Origin: Allodiplogaster sudhausi
Lineage: Eukaryota > Nematoda > Chromadorea > Rhabditida > Diplogasteridae
DNA length: 64,000 nucleotides
NCBI GenBank assembly: GCA_945643635.1
Contig: CALZFC010000093.1
Coordinates: forward strand, 1,276,001 to 1,340,000
Direction: 5' to 3'
A program made the translations under genes and the position numbers. Within the stretch, counting starts at the first letter, position 1. Each line of letters starts with the position of its first letter. Below are positions 60,562 through 64,000 of the stretch, piece by piece. A model generated the notes under the pieces. It was not told where the DNA came from, did no database searches, and saw only the letters and a list, made by a program, of their open reading frames with translations.

Positions 60562-63500
60562 ATGTTCCTGTACCTTTTCTACCTCTTCTACTCCTCCTTC
60601 CTTCCCCTCATCTCCAACATCATTCTTCTCTGCATTTTCCTCGGTGCTACGGGCGCCTCCCTCGGCATTCGCGATTTCTTCGTTGCTTGCCTCATCAGGG
60701 TCTTCGAGGTGGGATTTTTTTTATTGAGATATCGTTTATTTATTTATTTATGTTTTTTTTTTAAATATATTTTTTTAAATTTTATTTTTAAAATTAATTT
60801 TTAAAAACATTTTCTTTAGTGTTAGAACTATGTTTTATAAAAAAAAAATATTTTTTTTCCTGATGAAATTAATGGAAACGTTTGAATTCGATTTTTATTT
60901 ATAACAGAAAATAATGTATATTTTCACAGTGGGGCTCCACTCTCGACCTGCCTCCAAGGGAAGACGAACAAGAGGAAGAAGAAGAAGGAGAGGTGGTGGA
61001 AGAGGAGGATGAGAAGCATCCCGAAGACCCGGCGAGTATCGGATGCGGTGGATGTGTCCATGACATCAGCAGTCCCGGAGGAACGGCAGAAGAAACGAGG
61101 CCACGACTAAGGAAATGCCCGTCATCATCGAACAACTTGCGTAAGTTATCGATTAACCTTAATTTGCATTAAACAAAACTCAGATTTGAATTCCAGCCTT
61201 TTTGCCGTAACACAAGGGACGATATAGCATGTGATTTATGGAGGATGGACTGGAATGGTCTTAAAAATAGAATTTTTTTTATAGATATGTTTAGTGTCCC
61301 TTTAACAAATTTTTAGATAAATATATTACAAGCACTGTTCTCGACCTACAATAAATTACAATTATGAAATTAATTTTTTTAACACACTTATAATCCTTGG
61401 ATAAGTAAGAGCAAGTTATAATTTTTTTATTAAAATAAAAAAATCTAAAAGTATAAAAATAAATAAAAATTATTTTTGTATTAGGAATCATCGAACGCGA
61501 GCACTCCGAGTTGATTGAGACAAAGCTGGCGGGTCAGGACCGAAGAGCGTACCCGGGCAGCATCTCTCTCCTCGTTGATGACACACTCGACTTTATCGCG
61601 GTAGGGCAAAAGGGATCTCAGGGTGACCACCCCCTGGGTTTAGAGTGGGTTGTCAACCCCCCCCCCCTAGGTTTGGAGTTTGTATTCGACACCCCACTGG
61701 GTTTGGAGTGGGTAGTCGACCCCCCACTGGGTTTAGAGTGGGTAGTCGACCACGGTTTGAATTGGTAGTCGACCCCCCACTGGATTTAGCGTGGGTAGTC
61801 GACCCCCCACTGGGTTTAGAGTGGGTAGTCGACCCCCCACTGGGTTTAGAGTGGGTAGTCGACCACTCCCTGGGTTTAGAATGGGTAGTCGACCACGGTT
61901 TGAATTGGTAGTCGACCCCCCACTGGATTTAGCATGGGTAGTCGACCCCCCACTGGGTTTAGAGAGGGTAGTCGACCACCCCCTGGGTTTAGAATGGGTA
62001 GTCGACCACCCCGTGGGGTTAGAATTGGTAGTCGACCCCCCACTGGGTTTAGAGTGGGTAGTCGACCACCCCCTGGGTTTAGAAAGGGTAGTCGACCACC
62101 CCGTGGGGTTTGAATTGGTAGTCGACCCCCCACTGGGTTTAGAGTGGGTAGTCGACCCCCCACTGGGTTTAGAGTGGGTAGTCGACCACCCCCTGGGTTT
62201 AGAAAGGGTAGTCGACCACCCCGTGGGGTTTGAATTGGTAGTCGACCCCCCACTGGGTTTAGAGTGGGTAGTCGACCCCCCACTGGGTTTAGAGTGGGTA
62301 GTCGACCACCCCCTGGGTTTAGAAAGGGTAGTCGACCACCCCGTGGGGTTTGAATTGGTAGTCGACCCCCACTGGGTTTAGAGTGGGTAGTCGACCCTCC
62401 ACTGGGTTTAGAGTGGGTAGTCGACCACACCCTGGGTTTAGAAAGGGTAGTCGCCCACCCCGTGGGGCTTGAATTGGTAGTCGACCCCCCACTGGGTTTA
62501 GAGTGGGTAGTCGACCCCCCACTGGGTTTAGAGTGGGTAGTCGACCACCCCCTGGGTTTAGAAAGGGTAGTCGACCACCCCGTGGGGTTTGAATTGGTAG
62601 GCGACCCCCCACTGGGTTTAGAGTGGGTAGTCGACCACCCCCTGGGTTTAGAAAGGGTAGTCGACCACCCCGTGGGGTTTGAATTGGTAGTCGACCCCCC
62701 ACTGGGTTTAGAGTGGGTAGTCGACCCCCCACTGGGATTAGAGTGGGTAGTCGACCACCCCCTGGGTTTAGAAAGGGTAGTCGACCACCCCGTGGGGTTT
62801 GAATTGGTAGTCGACCCCCCACTGGGTTTAGAGTGGGTAGTCGACCCCCCACTGGGTTTAGAGTGGGTAGTCGACCACCCCCTGGGTTTAGAAAGGGTAG
62901 TCGACCACCCCGTGGGGTTTGAATTGGTAGTCGACCCCCACTGGGTTTAGAGTGGGTAGTCGACCCCCCACTGGGTTTAGAGTGGGTAGTCGACCACCCC
63001 CTGGGTTTAGAAAGATTAGTCGACCACCCAGTGGGGTTTGAATTGGTAGTCGACCCCCCACTGGGTTTAGAGTGGGTAGTCGACCACCCCCTGGGTTTAG
63101 AATGGGTAGTCGCCCACCCCGTGGGGCTTGAATTGGTAGTCGAGCCCCCACTGGATTTAGAGTGGGTAGTCGACCCCCCACTGGGTTTAGAGTGAGTAGT
63201 CGACCACCCCCTGGGTTTAGAAAGGGTAGTCGACCACCCCGTGGGGTTTGAATTGGTAGTCGACCCCCCACTGGGTTTAGAGTGGGTAGTCGACCCCCCA
63301 CTGGGTTTAGAGTGGGTAGTCGACCACCCCCTGGGTTTAGAAAGGGTAGTCGACCACCCCGTGGGGTTTGAATTGGTAGGCGACCCCCCACTGGGTTTAG
63401 AGTGGGTAGTCGACCCCCCACTGGGTTTAGAGTGGGTAGTCGACCCCCACTGGGTTTAGAGTGGGTAGTCGACCCCCCACTGGGTTTAGAGTGGGTAGGC

Positions 63501-64000
63501 GACCACCCCCTGGGTTTGGGTGGGTGCACCCGGCAATACCACGTTATCATTCTTGAAATGGAAACAACTTTCTTGACATGCCAGCTCAATGGCAATTTCT
63601 TTTGGAAGCACTCATAGGACTCAGCCGTAATATGCATCGTTTTATGTTTATAGTTTTTTTTTCCTTTTCCTTCTCGTTGGGTTGCTTGTTCTTTGAAGTG
63701 ATTTGTGGGTTGTTAGCCCAAAGTACGATCAATTTTTTTTACGTTGCTGTGAAGTATTAAATAAAAGGTACAATTCTTGGCGCATAATTGATTCGAAATT
63801 TGGAACATATATTATTTTTCGTAGAGGTAATAAAATTATTAATACTATTTTATATTGATAAAAAAAAAATTATATGTAAAATTAGAAAATATATAAATTA
63901 AAATAAATTGAGATTATAGATTAATTATTCCCAGGCCGGCATCGAATCTATCATCGAAGACCAAGTGACGTCACGCTTCTCGGCAGAGCAACTTCCGTCG
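60562..64000 (+). CDS. acl-4/acl-5: GPAT3/GPAT4-type glycerol-3-phosphate acyltransferase, N-terminal part (runs off window)
   Basis: ER enzyme that acylates sn-glycerol-3-phosphate to lysophosphatidate, the first step of glycerolipid synthesis. Exons in window: 60562-60708, 60930-61140, 61485-61600, 63935-64000 onward; phases agree. The N-terminus has a long hydrophobic segment (residues about 5-30) then GASLGIRDFFVACLIRVFEW, matching SFGIRKLYMKTLLKIFAW of the human GPAT4 (AGPAT6) group. An acidic Glu-rich stretch unlike the vertebrate protein follows. Then DDTLDFIA joins AGIESIIEDQVTSRFSAEQL across intron 3, matching the FYFCRKGMETIMDDEVTKRFSAEEL region. The acyltransferase HX4D motif would lie beyond base 64000. 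Intron 3 (61601-63934) contains the 30-bp satellite. The start ATG lies directly after a TTTTCAG acceptor, consistent with spliced-leader addition. The acl-4 and acl-5 paralogues cannot be told apart from this part. Confidence 0.85.
61622..63520. repeat. 30-bp minisatellite with 90/120-bp higher-order organisation, about 63 units, intronic
   Basis: Units share the core GGGTAGTCGACC and differ in a diagnostic segment: TTTAGAGTGG, TTTAGAAAGG or TTTGAATTGG, and in CCCCCC, CACCCC or CCGTGG at the joint. From about 62040 to 63380 they follow a regular order of three or four unit types, giving 90-bp and 120-bp super-units that are almost identical to each other. The edges (61622-61900 and 63400-63520) are less ordered. 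Each unit carries GTCGAC. Because 30 is a multiple of three, long reading frames run through both strands; they are not genes. Confidence 0.95.

Noticed and set aside
61622..63520. Possible CRISPR array
   Set aside because: Units are contiguous with no unique spacers, and the DNA is eukaryotic.
61791..63637. Several 160-250-codon frames on both strands in the satellite
   Set aside because: They are translations of a 30-bp repeat, whose length is divisible by three, and they cover the same DNA on both strands; the region is an intron flanked by correct splice sites.

Overview
This window is nuclear DNA of a nematode, most likely a clade V rhabditid or diplogastrid. The evidence is: many short exons (about 40-240 bp) with TTTCAG-type acceptors; nematode-specific serpentine chemoreceptors (Srh-like and Str/Srd-like); and conserved eukaryotic single-copy genes whose closest model is a worm-type protein. 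The very short exons recall Pristionchus, but that is an inference. Introns and spacers are packed with (CT)n/(GA)n microsatellites, which create most of the long spurious reading frames.

Layout. 1-2.5 kb (minus): 3'-truncated extended short-chain dehydrogenase with a frame-breaking micro-deletion. 2.5-9.8 kb: repeat-rich DNA with a segmental block present in two to three diverged copies, a 480-bp palindromic TA-flanked MITE, and a few unrecognised exon-like frames. 9.8-12.2 kb (minus): intact-looking Srh-like receptor. 12.5-15.2 kb: weak unknown exons and a hairpin. 15.9-16.9 kb (plus): complete ACOT13-like hotdog thioesterase. 17.6-27.8 kb: a decaying cluster of three Str/Srd-like chemoreceptor copies (two plus, one minus), each with its own frame-breaking lesion, plus relic tail exons and a 29-bp minisatellite apparently made from the receptor start-codon region. 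28.1-41.2 kb: a 13.1-kb inverted-repeat (foldback) element, ends CAGT...ACTG flanked by TA, arms about 6 kb, with modular internal repeats and G/C homopolymers. 42.3 kb: orphan last exon of the same receptor family. 44.5-47.5 kb (minus): complete GINS subunit Sld5. 48.7-57.2 kb (minus): complete SWI/SNF core subunit of the SMARCC/SWSN-1 family in 21 exons. 60.6-64 kb (plus): 5' part of a GPAT3/4-type glycerol-3-phosphate acyltransferase, with a 1.9-kb 30-bp minisatellite with higher-order (90/120-bp) organisation in its third intron.

The genes do not form one pathway. The right third holds housekeeping genes (DNA replication, chromatin remodelling, lipid synthesis). The left two thirds look like a fast-evolving, repeat-driven arm-type region with chemoreceptor birth and death. 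The most unusual structures are the giant palindromic element and the intronic higher-order satellite. Exon boundaries were read by eye from splice consensus, phase and protein-family similarity; no alignment or database search was run.
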